From assembly GCA_963843255.1 (NCBI GenBank), contig CAWJJQ010000001.1, forward strand, positions 677,708-741,707: a DNA stretch of 64,000 nucleotides, written 5' to 3'. Below the pieces are notes generated by a model. It did no database searches. It saw nothing but the letters and a program-made list of their open reading frames with translations, and was not told where the DNA came from. The stretch is from Bog-159 sp963843255 (GTDB taxonomy: Bacteria; Acidobacteriota; Terriglobia; Bryobacterales; Bryobacteraceae). Position numbers and translations under genes: made by a program. Positions within the stretch are counted from its first letter, which is position 1. The number at the start of each line of letters is the position of its first letter. Of the stretch, positions 1-7,704 are shown in pieces.

Positions 1-979
1 GCACCCAGTAATAATTCCGTTCCAGGTAATCGACGGGGCGAAAACCGAACTGGTTCGACGCGCCCAGCAGTTCGTTGGCGTGCATCGGCAGAAAGACGTC
101 CGGAGCCACCGCCGGATCCACACCGAAGAATTCGGGAGGCGTCACCCCTACGATGGTGAACGGCAGATTGTCGATCAGGATGGGCTGGCCGGCCGCCTGG
201 CTCGGTCCTCCAAAGCGGCTCTGGCTGAAAGCGTAGCTGACCACCGCGATTGCAGGACCGCCGGGGCGATCGTCGCCGGGAAGGATTAACCGGCCCGCCG
301 CCGGGCGCACCTCCAGCCCGCCGAAGAATTCGCCGGATACCGCTTCGCCGCTCGCTATGCTCGCCTGCCCCTTGATCGTCAGGTTCAGATTCCTCCATTC
401 CCAGGAGAGGTAATGTGCGAACAGGGCCGAAAAGACCGTGTTGTTCTGGCGGAGCAGCTCGAAGGCCGGATAGGGAAAGATGCCGGCGACGGTGCCGCCG
501 CCCGGATCGTCGTAGGTGGTGCCGCTCATATTGTGCATCACCTTGTCGCGCCCGTTGGCCGGTTTGGTGTGCCAGTTCAGGACCACCAGCGACGCCGTAT
601 CGGGGACCGGCAGCGCGCGCAGCATAATCGCGTCCATGAAGCTGTAGATCGCCGTATTCGCCCCGATGCCCAGCGCCAGCGATGCTACCGCCAGCAGCAC
701 GAACAATCGGTTCGCCGCCATGGTTCGAAACGCGTAGCGCAAGTCCTGGCCCAGTTGCGCGGCCAGCGTCCAACCCCATTGGACGCGGGTGTTCTCCGCG
801 ACCAGCGTGGTGTTCCCCAATCCGGCACGCGCTACCTGCCGGGCGGCGGCCCCGGACATCCCCGCCGCTTCCCGCTCTTCGGCTTCTTCATCCAGGTGGA
901 ACGCGAGTTCCTCCCGCAGCTCCGCTTCCTTGTTCCGGCGTTCGAACAGCCAGGTCAGCTTACGAAAGAACGGTTTCAT
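1..979 (-). CDS. ADOP-type FtsX/MacB-like permease, N-terminal part (runs off left edge)
   Basis: The minus-strand frame is open from ATG 979 to the window edge. It begins MKPFFRKLTWLFERR, then a short charged cytoplasmic stretch (EAELREELAFHLDEEAEERE), a first membrane helix (FVLLAVASLALGIGANTAIY) and the periplasmic MacB_PCD-like core with FFGGLEVRPAAGR and SYAFSQSRFGG. This order is typical of the long acidobacterial orphan permeases, which resemble the permease of MacB-type exporters but usually lack their own ATPase gene. The start ATG overlaps the stop of the PadR gene (ATGA), so the two are translationally coupled and probably co-regulated. Transported substrate is unknown; the C-terminal FtsX half lies outside the window. 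Confidence 0.9.
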   Translation of the reverse strand, partial: MKPFFRKLTWLFERRNKEAELREELAFHLDEEAEEREAAGMSGAAARQVARAGLGNTTLVAENTRVQWGWTLAAQLGQDLRYAFRTMAANRLFVLLAVASLALGIGANTAIYSFMDAIMLRALPVPDTASLVVLNWHTKPANGRDKVMHNMSGTTYDDPGGGTVAGIFPYPAFELLRQNNTVFSALFAHYLSWEWRNLNLTIKGQASIASGEAVSGEFFGGLEVRPAAGRLILPGDDRPGGPAIAVVSYAFSQSRFGGPSQAAGQPILIDNLPFTIVGVTPPEFFGVDPAVAPDVFLPMHANELLGASNQFGFRPVDYLERNYYWV

Positions 980-1329
980 TTTCCCTCCTGGTCGCTGGGA
1001 GCCAGAATCAGTCCCATGGCGCGCGCGAACACCCGCCACTTGGATTGCTCGGAGGTAAGCTGGCGCCGCCCTGTTGGAGTCAGCCGGTAATAGCGCGCGC
1101 GCTTGCCTTTGTCGGACTTCTGCCAGGAGGCCGCTACCCAGCCTTTCGCCTCCAGCCGGTGCAGCGCCGGATACAAGGAGCCGGTCTCCACCTGCAGCAG
1201 TTCTTCCGAGGTTAGCTGTATGTGTTTGGCGATAGCATGTCCGTGCGCCGGCCCCATGGCCAGGGTACGCAGGATCAGCAGATCGAGGGTGCCTTGCAGT
1301 AGTTCCACGCGCGTCGGGTCCTGGTTCAT
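976..1329 (-). CDS. PadR family transcriptional regulator
   Basis: A 117-residue protein of the usual short PadR size. The start MNQDPTRVELLQGTLDLLIL followed by GPAHGHAIAKHI, LYPALHRLEAKGWV and RARYYRLTPTGRRQL is the winged-helix PadR domain, with the recognition helix and wing in the middle. PadR proteins are dimeric repressors that usually sense small ligands and control a neighbouring transporter. Here the stop overlaps the start of the downstream permease, so the permease is the likely target. The region just upstream of the start holds two 13-bp palindromes that could be its own operator. Confidence 0.93.
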   Translation of the reverse strand: MNQDPTRVELLQGTLDLLILRTLAMGPAHGHAIAKHIQLTSEELLQVETGSLYPALHRLEAKGWVAASWQKSDKGKRARYYRLTPTGRRQLTSEQSKWRVFARAMGLILAPSDQEGK

Positions 1330-1331
1330 TA

Positions 1332-1368
1332 TGTAGGCATTCTACTATATATTCTGTAGACTGTCTAC
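1332..1368 (-). promoter_or_regulatory. Probable PadR autoregulatory operator (two 13-bp palindromes)
   Basis: Immediately upstream of the PadR start lie GTAGGCATTCTAC (1333-1345) and the perfect palindrome GTAGACTGTCTAC (1356-1368). Both have the form GTAG-5-CTAC and their centres are 23 bp apart, a little over two helical turns. They flank an AT-rich stretch (TACTATATATTC) that would suit a -10 region. The assignment as operator is inference from symmetry and position. Confidence 0.55.
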
Positions 1369-1379
1369 TAACGGGCGCT

Positions 1380-1667
1380 GCTCCCTAACCCGGCGTAGCC
1401 GGAACCAAACAGGATCGCAACTTATTTATCATCGGCCGAAGAGGGGTGCATGATGAGCTTGGCCTTGTGACCGAAGCGCCATGCCCAGCAGATCGCTTGG
1501 AGTGTTGTGCTGCTATGACCGGCGATCGTGAAGGGCACGTTGCCGGTGTTCCGCTTCGCGGCCGTTACGGCCCGCCGAAGTCGGCAGTTTCGTCTATCGG
1601 AGCTTATGCGTGCCTGAGGCGAGAGTTTCAGGAGAGAGCTGGCGTCTTCACCTGTTCCAGCACCCTG
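1380..1667. other. Non-coding or unrecognised stretch
   Basis: No reading frame here has a recognisable protein. A 111-codon open frame on the plus strand (1446-1781) overlaps the end of the convergent minus-strand gene, has no Shine-Dalgarno site and no familiar motif, so I treat it as spurious. I see no tRNA, inverted repeat or promoter that I can defend. Confidence 0.4.
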
Positions 1668-2015
1668 TCAGGCCGCCGGACCGGAGTGTACTTTTTTCAC
1701 CCTCTTTCTGCCTGTCCGCCGCGCCGTACATGGGGTCTGGCCGGGTCTGCCGCCCTCAAAAGCCGCGATTTGCCGCCGTAACTCGCGAACTTGCGGCACC
1801 ACTTCCCGGGTGGCCGCCAGTGGTAATTTCGCCAGTGCCAGATGGCGCTCGGCGCCCGTTAACGCCACACATGCCATGTTAAAGGACTGCATCGCGGCTT
1901 CATGATCCTGAAGGCTACGCTGTTGAGCCGCCAATCCCAACATCCTGCGTCCGGTTTCCAACTCGGTCCGGACAAAGTCGGTTTGCAGAGCGATGTTCAG
2001 TGTTGCGGATGACAA
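1668..2015 (-). CDS. Small hypothetical helical protein
   Basis: A 115-residue protein I do not recognise. It is predicted to be helical, with a central segment MLGLAAQQRSLQDHEAAMQSFNMACVALTGAERHLAL that looks like one or two amphipathic helices (faintly TPR-like), and a basic C-terminus (RRTGRKRVKKVH). The start is TTG at 2015, chosen because an excellent ribosome site (AAGGAGG) sits eight bases upstream; there is no ATG in frame. It lies about 100 bp downstream of the decayed ABC exporter on the same strand. No function can be inferred. Confidence 0.6.
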   Translation of the reverse strand: MSSATLNIALQTDFVRTELETGRRMLGLAAQQRSLQDHEAAMQSFNMACVALTGAERHLALAKLPLAATREVVPQVRELRRQIAAFEGGRPGQTPCTARRTGRKRVKKVHSGPAA

Positions 2016-2118
2016 AACCGTTTCCTCCTTGCCTGCAAGAGTGACGATGCATTCCGTGTTCCAAGTGTTCTGCGCCCTTGATGGTGCGATTCGATACGGC
2101 TGGCGAAAATGCCGACGT

Positions 2119-3924
2119 TCATCCCGTGCTCGCCTGCGCCTCTACCCCGAACTGCAATTCATAGAGTTCGGCGTAAAGCCCGCCGGCTTTGACCAGTTCT
2201 TCGTGCCTGCCGCGCTCGCTGATTGCCCCGTCTTTCACTACCAGGATCATGTCCGCGCGGCGAATGGTCGAAAGGCGATGCGCGATCACGATTGAGGTTC
2301 TGCCTTCCATCAACCGGTCCAGCGCCTCGAAGACCAGCTTTTCGGATGCGGCATCGAGGCCGGTCGACTGGTTCGTCCAGGATCAGGATCGGGGTATTGC
2401 GAATGATGGCGCGCGCGATCGCGATCCGCTGGCGCTGGCCTCCGGAAAGCGTCACGCCGCGCTCGCCGATCAGGGTGTCGTAACCCTGCGGCATCTTTTC
2501 GATGAACTCGTGCGCGTTGGCCAGTTCCGCTGCGCGCAGAATCTCGGCGCGGCTGGCGCCTGGTTTCCCGTACGCGATGTTGTTCCAGATCGGCGCGTGA
2601 AACAGCAGCGTTTCCTGCAACACAAAGCTGATCTGCCGGCGCAGCGACTGCATGCGGAAGCGCCGGATATCGGTGCCGTCGATGCGGATCACCCCCGAAG
2701 TCGGGATCGTAAAAGCGCGGAATCAGGCTGATGATGGTGGTCTTGCCCGCGCCGGTCGGTCCCACCAGCGCGGCCACGTGGCCCGGTTCGATGCGGAGGC
2801 TCACGTCGCGTAAGACCGGGTATTCCGCCTGGTAGCTGAAGGTCACGTGCTCGAACTCGATCTGGCCCCTGAGTCGCGGAGCGTTGCGCGCGCCAGGCAG
2901 ATCCCGCACCTCGCCATTGGTCTCCAGGACTTCCCGAATACGCTCGTAGCCCACCGCCGCTTTCGACTACGCATCCGTCATCTTGGATAGCTCCTGCATG
3001 GGCTTGTACATCTTGTCGAGATAGAGGATGAACACAATCAGGGAGCCGGCCGACAGGCTGCCGCTGATCACCATGCGCGCGCCGAACCACAGCACCATGC
3101 TGGTCCCGACCGCTACCATGATGGCCACCAGCGGCGACAGTTTGGCCTTCAAGCCCCGTGCGCGCAAAGCGATTTCGACGCTTTCCAGGCTCTGTTCTTC
3201 CAGGCGCGTTTGTTCGTACTCCTCGCGCGCAAAGGCTTTCACTACGCGGATCGACGATAGCACTTCCTGGATCACGGAAACGATCTCGCCTTCTTTCTTT
3301 CGCACTTCGCGCGCGGCTTTCTTGATGCGCCGCGTATAACGTGTAGACCACCGCGAACAACAGCGGCGCCACGCTCAAGGCGATCAGCGTAAACCGCCAG
3401 TTCAGGTAGAACATCACCCCCACCATGCCGACCAGGGTCAGCGAATTGATGAGCGCCCCCAGCAACCCCGAAGCGATGAAGCTTTGAATGGCGTCGATAT
3501 CGCTGGTCACCCGGCTGATCAGGTCGCCGGTCTGCTTGTGATCGTGATAGGAGAGCGACAGGCGCTGGATGTGCGAGTATAGCCTCAGCCGGAGGTCGTG
3601 CATCACCCACTGGCCGACGCTGGTGGTGAGATATTTTTCGACGTAAGAACAGAGTGCGCCCACCGTCGCGATGGCCAGCACGGAGAGCGCGGCAATTTTC
3701 AAAACCGTCAGGCGGTCCTGGCTGGCCAAAGGCGTAATAAACCTGGCCAGCCAGCTGTGTACCGGATGCGATTTCAAGACATTATCGATCACGATCTTCA
3801 GCGGCCAGGGCTCCAGCAGGTTCGCGGCGCCTTCGCCCACCACGGCCAGCAACCCCACGGTCAAAGCCTTGGCATGCGGCCTTAGCAAATCCGATATCCT
3901 CACGCCTTTCGATTTTGCAGGCAT
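2119..3924 (-). pseudogene. ABC exporter (fused TMD-NBD), broken by frameshifts and a stop
   Basis: Read across frames this is a half-size lipid/drug ABC exporter of about 600 residues. The N-terminal membrane domain runs from MPAKSKGVRISDLLRPHAKAL through the intracellular loop GDLISRVTSDIDAIQSF. The nucleotide-binding domain has Walker A GPTGAGKTT, Q-loop SFVLQETLLF, signature LSGGQRQR, Walker B ILILDEP and switch His in IAHRLSTI. Four lesions break it: a shift near 3340 after VVYT, an in-frame TAG at 2967-2969, one extra G in a G5 run near 2691, and a shift near 2370 just after the Walker B DEP. The start overlaps the stop of the upstream gene (ATGA). Either a decaying gene or several sequencing errors; the TAG is a substitution, which favours true decay. 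Confidence 0.85.
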
Positions 3925-4637
3925 CAGTGCGCCGAATTCTGATTTTCGGCAACCGGACTCAGGCTATGGAGAAAAGGAACAAACTCGCGCGCCACATTGA
4001 ATCCCACCTCCACACCCACGGCGATGGCGTAGGAATCCACGGCGTGCAGCGGACCGATCGTGCTGGGAGGTTGCCAGGCACGCGAGATCGCCGCGGCGGC
4101 GGCATAGCTGCCGATGCGCGAGATCGAAAAATGCATGCTGCCGTCGTCATGCCGCGCCATGAATGATGAGCGGAGCGCATATTTCAAGCGCGGACCGGTC
4201 CCCGTCAGTCCCGAGCGAAAGTAGCGGTTGTCTTCGTGCAGCACCGCCGATGTTCCATACATGACGGTCGCCTGGACGATGTGGTTCCCGTAAGAACTGG
4301 CAAAGCGGCGGCCATATCCCTCGGCTCCCTGACCCCACTCGTGGGGAATATCGAGCGCCTGATTGATACCAGACCCCGCGGCGGACCGCACCACGGATTC
4401 GAAGCTGAACATGTGCTTGAAATAATAGTGGAGCCGTTCTTTCTGGGTCTGCGGGATATAGATCGACACGCCGGGTTCTGGCCGCGTGACGGCTTCCGGT
4501 TGCGTCTCCCGGTTTGCGTCTCCGGTCCGATCCGCCGTCTGCGCCACGGCGTGAAGTTGCGCTGCCACTACCACCGTCACGTATAGTGCTGACTTGCGCG
4601 CGTGCTGCTTGGTTAAAGGCATTCTCCTCACCCGCAT
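3924..4637 (-). CDS. Hypothetical secreted or membrane-associated protein
   Basis: A 237-residue protein with a hydrophobic N-terminal stretch (SALYVTVVVAAQLHAVAQ) that looks like a signal peptide, followed by a Pro/Glu-rich linker and then a compact region with FSFESVVRSAAGSGINQALD, YGNHIVQATVMYGTSAVLHEDNRYF and an alanine-rich helix near the C-terminus. I do not recognise a named domain; proteins of this kind recur in Acidobacteria as unannotated envelope proteins. The stop overlaps the start of the broken ABC exporter, so the two formed an operon. A second in-frame ATG at 4622 is an alternative start and would give a cleaner signal peptide. Confidence 0.7.
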   Translation of the reverse strand: MRVRRMPLTKQHARKSALYVTVVVAAQLHAVAQTADRTGDANRETQPEAVTRPEPGVSIYIPQTQKERLHYYFKHMFSFESVVRSAAGSGINQALDIPHEWGQGAEGYGRRFASSYGNHIVQATVMYGTSAVLHEDNRYFRSGLTGTGPRLKYALRSSFMARHDDGSMHFSISRIGSYAAAAAISRAWQPPSTIGPLHAVDSYAIAVGVEVGFNVAREFVPFLHSLSPVAENQNSAH

Positions 4638-4832
4638 TCTGTGGCAACCGCTTGCTGGCGCGCGCGGCTCAGAACCGAGGCGCGACCGTAAGGGAGCATT
4701 TTCCGCAGACCCGCCAGCGACGGAAGCGACTGCACGCCTCCCTCCGAAGCGAATAAACGCACGAATCGGTGGTGCTGCGCAACCCCGGCCCCGGGCATGC
4801 TACCGTAGCCGGATATGGAGCGTCGTACGAAT

Positions 4833-6230
4833 ATGCGCTATCGTTCTGTCGCCATGGTTTGGCTGGCCGCCTTCGTGGCGCTCCCCGTGCTCCATGCCAT
4901 CGAGCCAGGAGGTTTCGCCGTGCCCATTACTTACTACAAATTGCCCAACGGTTTACGCGTCATTCTCTCGCCGGATACTACGGCGCCCACGGTGGTCACG
5001 GCGGTGTATTACCACATCGGTTTTCGGGTGGAACCGAAGAACCGTACCGGCTTCGCGCACCTGTTTGAACACATGATGTTCCAAGGCTCGGAGAACCTCG
5101 GCAAGATGGAGTTTATCCGCCTGGTGCAGGAGAACGGAGGGGTGCTGAACGGCTCCACGCGCTTCGATTTCACCAACTATTTCGAACTGCTGCCCTCCAA
5201 TAAACTGGAGACCGCGCTTTGGGCCGAATCGGACCGCATGAAGGGCCTGGCCATCACCGAGGAAAATCTGAAGAACCAGCAGGGGGTGGTTTCGAACGAA
5301 GTGAAAGTCAGCGTCCTGAACGAGCCGTATGGGGGTTTCCCGTGGCTCTGGATGCCGCAATACGCCAATCAGAACTGGTATAACTCGCACAATTTCTATG
5401 GTGAGTTAAAGGACATCGAGGCTGCCACCCTGGAGGACGTACACGCTTTTTTCAAAACCTACTATGCCCCCAACAACGCGGCCCTGGCCATCGTCGGCGA
5501 TTTCGATCCCGCGCAGGCCAAACAGATGATCGCCAAATATTTCTCCGGGATCGCTCCGGCGAAGCTGCCCGCTCCCCCCGATCTCACCGAGCCGCGCCAG
5601 GAAAAAGAGAAGATCGCCACCCGCAAGGATCCGCTGGCCAACCGTCCTGCCCTGGCATTCTCCTATCACATGCCGCCGCGCAATACGCCTGAGTACTTCG
5701 CCATGGGCCTGCTCGACCAGATCCTGGTGCAGGGCGACGACAGCCTGCTCTATCAGGAATTGGTCAAGAAGCATGGGTTCACCGGCGAGGTCTCCGGCGC
5801 GATCAATGAGCTGGGCAACATGTTCGATTACGACGGCCCCATGCTGTGGACGGCGTCGCTTGTGCACGATGTCACGGTCAAGCCGGATCAGATTCTGGCC
5901 GCCGTGGACACGGTCATCGCCGGGTTGCAGGAAAAGCCGGTGGATCAAAACCTGCTGGATCGCAGCGTCACCAAAATGCGCTCCAGCCTTTACGACACGA
6001 TGACCCAGTTTGGAGGCTTCGGCCGCGCCGACCTGATGGCGTCTTATGCCCTGTTCGACGACGATCCTTCCAAAATCAACTCGCTTGAGGCGGACTTCCG
6101 CAAAGTCACGCCCAAGCTGCTGGAATCGACTGCGCGCGAGTATCTGCGAAAGACCAACCGCACCGTGCTGCTGATCGAACCAGGTGCCGCCCCCGATGCA
6201 CGCGATGCGCACAAGGGAGGCACCGAATGA
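4833..6230 (+). CDS. M16 family zinc peptidase, catalytic subunit
   Basis: A secreted peptidase of the pitrilysin/processing-peptidase family. The signal peptide is MRYRSVAMVWLAAFVALPVLHA. The inverted zinc motif is HLFEH (within GFAHLFEHMMFQGSENL) and the distal zinc-binding glutamate lies in the NQQGVVSNEVKVSV helix about 75 residues on. The second half has the usual inactive M16_C fold. Start chosen at 4833 because a GGAG precedes it and it gives a normal signal peptide; ATG 4815 is also in frame. The stop overlaps the next M16 gene (ATGA), as expected for an M16B pair that acts as a heterodimer. Substrates are probably peptides or misfolded polypeptides in the periplasm. Confidence 0.92.
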   Translation: MRYRSVAMVWLAAFVALPVLHAIEPGGFAVPITYYKLPNGLRVILSPDTTAPTVVTAVYYHIGFRVEPKNRTGFAHLFEHMMFQGSENLGKMEFIRLVQENGGVLNGSTRFDFTNYFELLPSNKLETALWAESDRMKGLAITEENLKNQQGVVSNEVKVSVLNEPYGGFPWLWMPQYANQNWYNSHNFYGELKDIEAATLEDVHAFFKTYYAPNNAALAIVGDFDPAQAKQMIAKYFSGIAPAKLPAPPDLTEPRQEKEKIATRKDPLANRPALAFSYHMPPRNTPEYFAMGLLDQILVQGDDSLLYQELVKKHGFTGEVSGAINELGNMFDYDGPMLWTASLVHDVTVKPDQILAAVDTVIAGLQEKPVDQNLLDRSVTKMRSSLYDTMTQFGGFGRADLMASYALFDDDPSKINSLEADFRKVTPKLLESTAREYLRKTNRTVLLIEPGAAPDARDAHKGGTE

Positions 6231-7597
6231 AACCGCTCTGGAGTGTGATTATGGTGAGTGCTCTGTCCGCCGGTTTGACTGCCGGAACCAAAGAAATGCC
6301 GCCCGAGGGTCCGCCCCCCAAGCCCTTCCATCTGGCTCCCACCACGGATTTCACCTTGCCCAACGGCATGCAGGTGACCATCACGCCTTATGGTGTGGTG
6401 CCCAAGGTGGCCATTCGTGCGTACGTGGCCGCGGGCGCGATCAACGAAGCTCCCGGCGAAGTGTGGCTGTCGAAGCTGAACGCCGCCCTCATGAAAGAGG
6501 GTACGCACACGCGTTCCGCCGAACAGGTGGCGCGGGAAGCCGCCGAAATGGGCGGCCAGCTCGAAATCACCGCGGGTTCGGATTACACCTCGGTGGGCGG
6601 CGTGGTGCTCTCGGATTTTGGACCAAAGTTTGTCGCGCTGCTGGCCGACGTGCTGGCCGCGCCGGCCCTGCCCGGCGCCGAGATTCCCCGTCTGAAGGCT
6701 GACCTGCTCCGCGAACTGGCGGTCGACAAATCGGAACCCGGATCGCTGGCTCGCGAGCGATTCCTGAAAACCATGTTTCCGGAACATCCCTACGGCCGCG
6801 CATTTCCGGCTGAAAGCGACTTGAAGGGGTACACGGACGAGAACGTGCAAGCATTCTATCGGAATAATTTCTCAGCCGCCCGCACGCACTTGTACATCGC
6901 CGGCAAACTGGAAGGCGATTTGCGTCACGCGGTCGAACAAGCACTGGGCGGCTGGCCGAAAGGCAGTCCCGCGCCCTCTCTGCCCGCGCAACCGGTGAAA
7001 GCCCGCTCTCTGCAGGTCATCGATCGCCCCGGCGCGGCCCAATCGAATCTCCTGCTCGGCCTGCCTGTAGCCGATCCGAGCAGCGCGGACTACATCAAGC
7101 TGGACGTGATGGATTCGCTGCTGGGCGGCTCGTTCGCCTCCCGCATCACCAGCAACATTCGCGAGCAGAAGGGCTACACCTACTCGCCGTTCAGCCAGAT
7201 CTCGACGCGCCGCCATCTTGCCTATTGGGTGGAAAGCGCCGATGTGACCACGGCGGTCACCGGCCCGTCGTTGAAAGAAATCTTCTACGAGATCGACCGC
7301 CTGCGTAAAGAGCCTCCCGCCGCCAAGGAGTTACAGGGCATTCAGAACTACCTGGCGGGCATCTTCGTCCTGCGCAATACCATCAGCCCGGATGCCATCA
7401 TAGGGCAATTGCACTTCGTGGATTCGCAAGGTCTGGATCGCTCTTACCTTTCCACTTACGTGGAGAAGGTGATGGAGGTGAAGCCGGGCGATATCCAAAG
7501 CGTAGCGGAAACCTACCTGGTTCCCTCGAAGATGACGATCGTGGTGGTAGGCGACAAATCCAAGATCGCCGACCAGCTCAAACCCTACACACCCTAA
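6227..7597 (+). CDS. M16 family peptidase-like protein, non-catalytic partner
   Basis: The 456-residue paralogue of the preceding gene. It has a signal peptide (MKPLWSVIMVSALSAGLTAG), the same opening strand (FTLPNGMQVTITPYGVVPKV) and a full-length M16 domain pair, including SNLLLGLPVADPSSADY and LGGSFASRITSNIREQKGYTYS. At the position of HxxEH it carries LSKLNAALMKEGT, so both zinc histidines and the catalytic glutamate are absent. In M16B systems such a subunit contributes the substrate-binding arginine/tyrosine pair, here plausibly in REQKGYTYS. A hairpin repeat that may terminate transcription follows the stop after six bases. Confidence 0.92.
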   Translation: MKPLWSVIMVSALSAGLTAGTKEMPPEGPPPKPFHLAPTTDFTLPNGMQVTITPYGVVPKVAIRAYVAAGAINEAPGEVWLSKLNAALMKEGTHTRSAEQVAREAAEMGGQLEITAGSDYTSVGGVVLSDFGPKFVALLADVLAAPALPGAEIPRLKADLLRELAVDKSEPGSLARERFLKTMFPEHPYGRAFPAESDLKGYTDENVQAFYRNNFSAARTHLYIAGKLEGDLRHAVEQALGGWPKGSPAPSLPAQPVKARSLQVIDRPGAAQSNLLLGLPVADPSSADYIKLDVMDSLLGGSFASRITSNIREQKGYTYSPFSQISTRRHLAYWVESADVTTAVTGPSLKEIFYEIDRLRKEPPAAKELQGIQNYLAGIFVLRNTISPDAIIGQLHFVDSQGLDRSYLSTYVEKVMEVKPGDIQSVAETYLVPSKMTIVVVGDKSKIADQLKPYTP

Positions 7598-7645
7598 GTG
7601 GGGCAGGCCCTCGGCCTGCGCGGGGCTCTAAGCCCCGCTTTTGTT
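7598..7645 (+). repeat. Double-hairpin extragenic repeat, probable terminator
   Basis: Directly after the TAA stop come two adjacent hairpins, GCAGGCC-ctc-GGCCTGC and GGGGCT-ct-AAGCCCC, followed by GCTTTTG and a T-rich run. The same two-hairpin unit, with the same flank TAAGTGGGGC, follows another stop codon at 40687-40735 on the opposite strand. It is therefore a dispersed element as well as a good candidate for a rho-independent terminator. Confidence 0.75.
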
Positions 7646-7649
7646 GTTG

Positions 7650-7704
7650 TTGACATCCGACACCAACGCCGTTATGCTATTGATGTCGACAAACGACACC
7701 AATG
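7650..7704 (+). promoter_or_regulatory. Sigma70-type promoter with flanking direct-repeat operator
   Basis: A perfect -35 box TTGACA (7650-7655) and a -10 box TATGCT (7673-7678) are separated by 17 bp, directly upstream of the ADOP gene. Overlapping the -35 box is GACATCCGACACCAACG (7652-7668), and overlapping the start codon is the near-identical GACAAACGACACCAATG (7688-7704), matching 14 of 17 bases. A repressor bound at both would block the promoter and the start. The message would have a leader of under 20 bases and no Shine-Dalgarno site. Confidence 0.7.

Noticed and set aside
1446..1781. 111-codon plus-strand frame
   Set aside because: Overlaps the convergent gene, no ribosome site, cysteine- and arginine-rich composition typical of noise.
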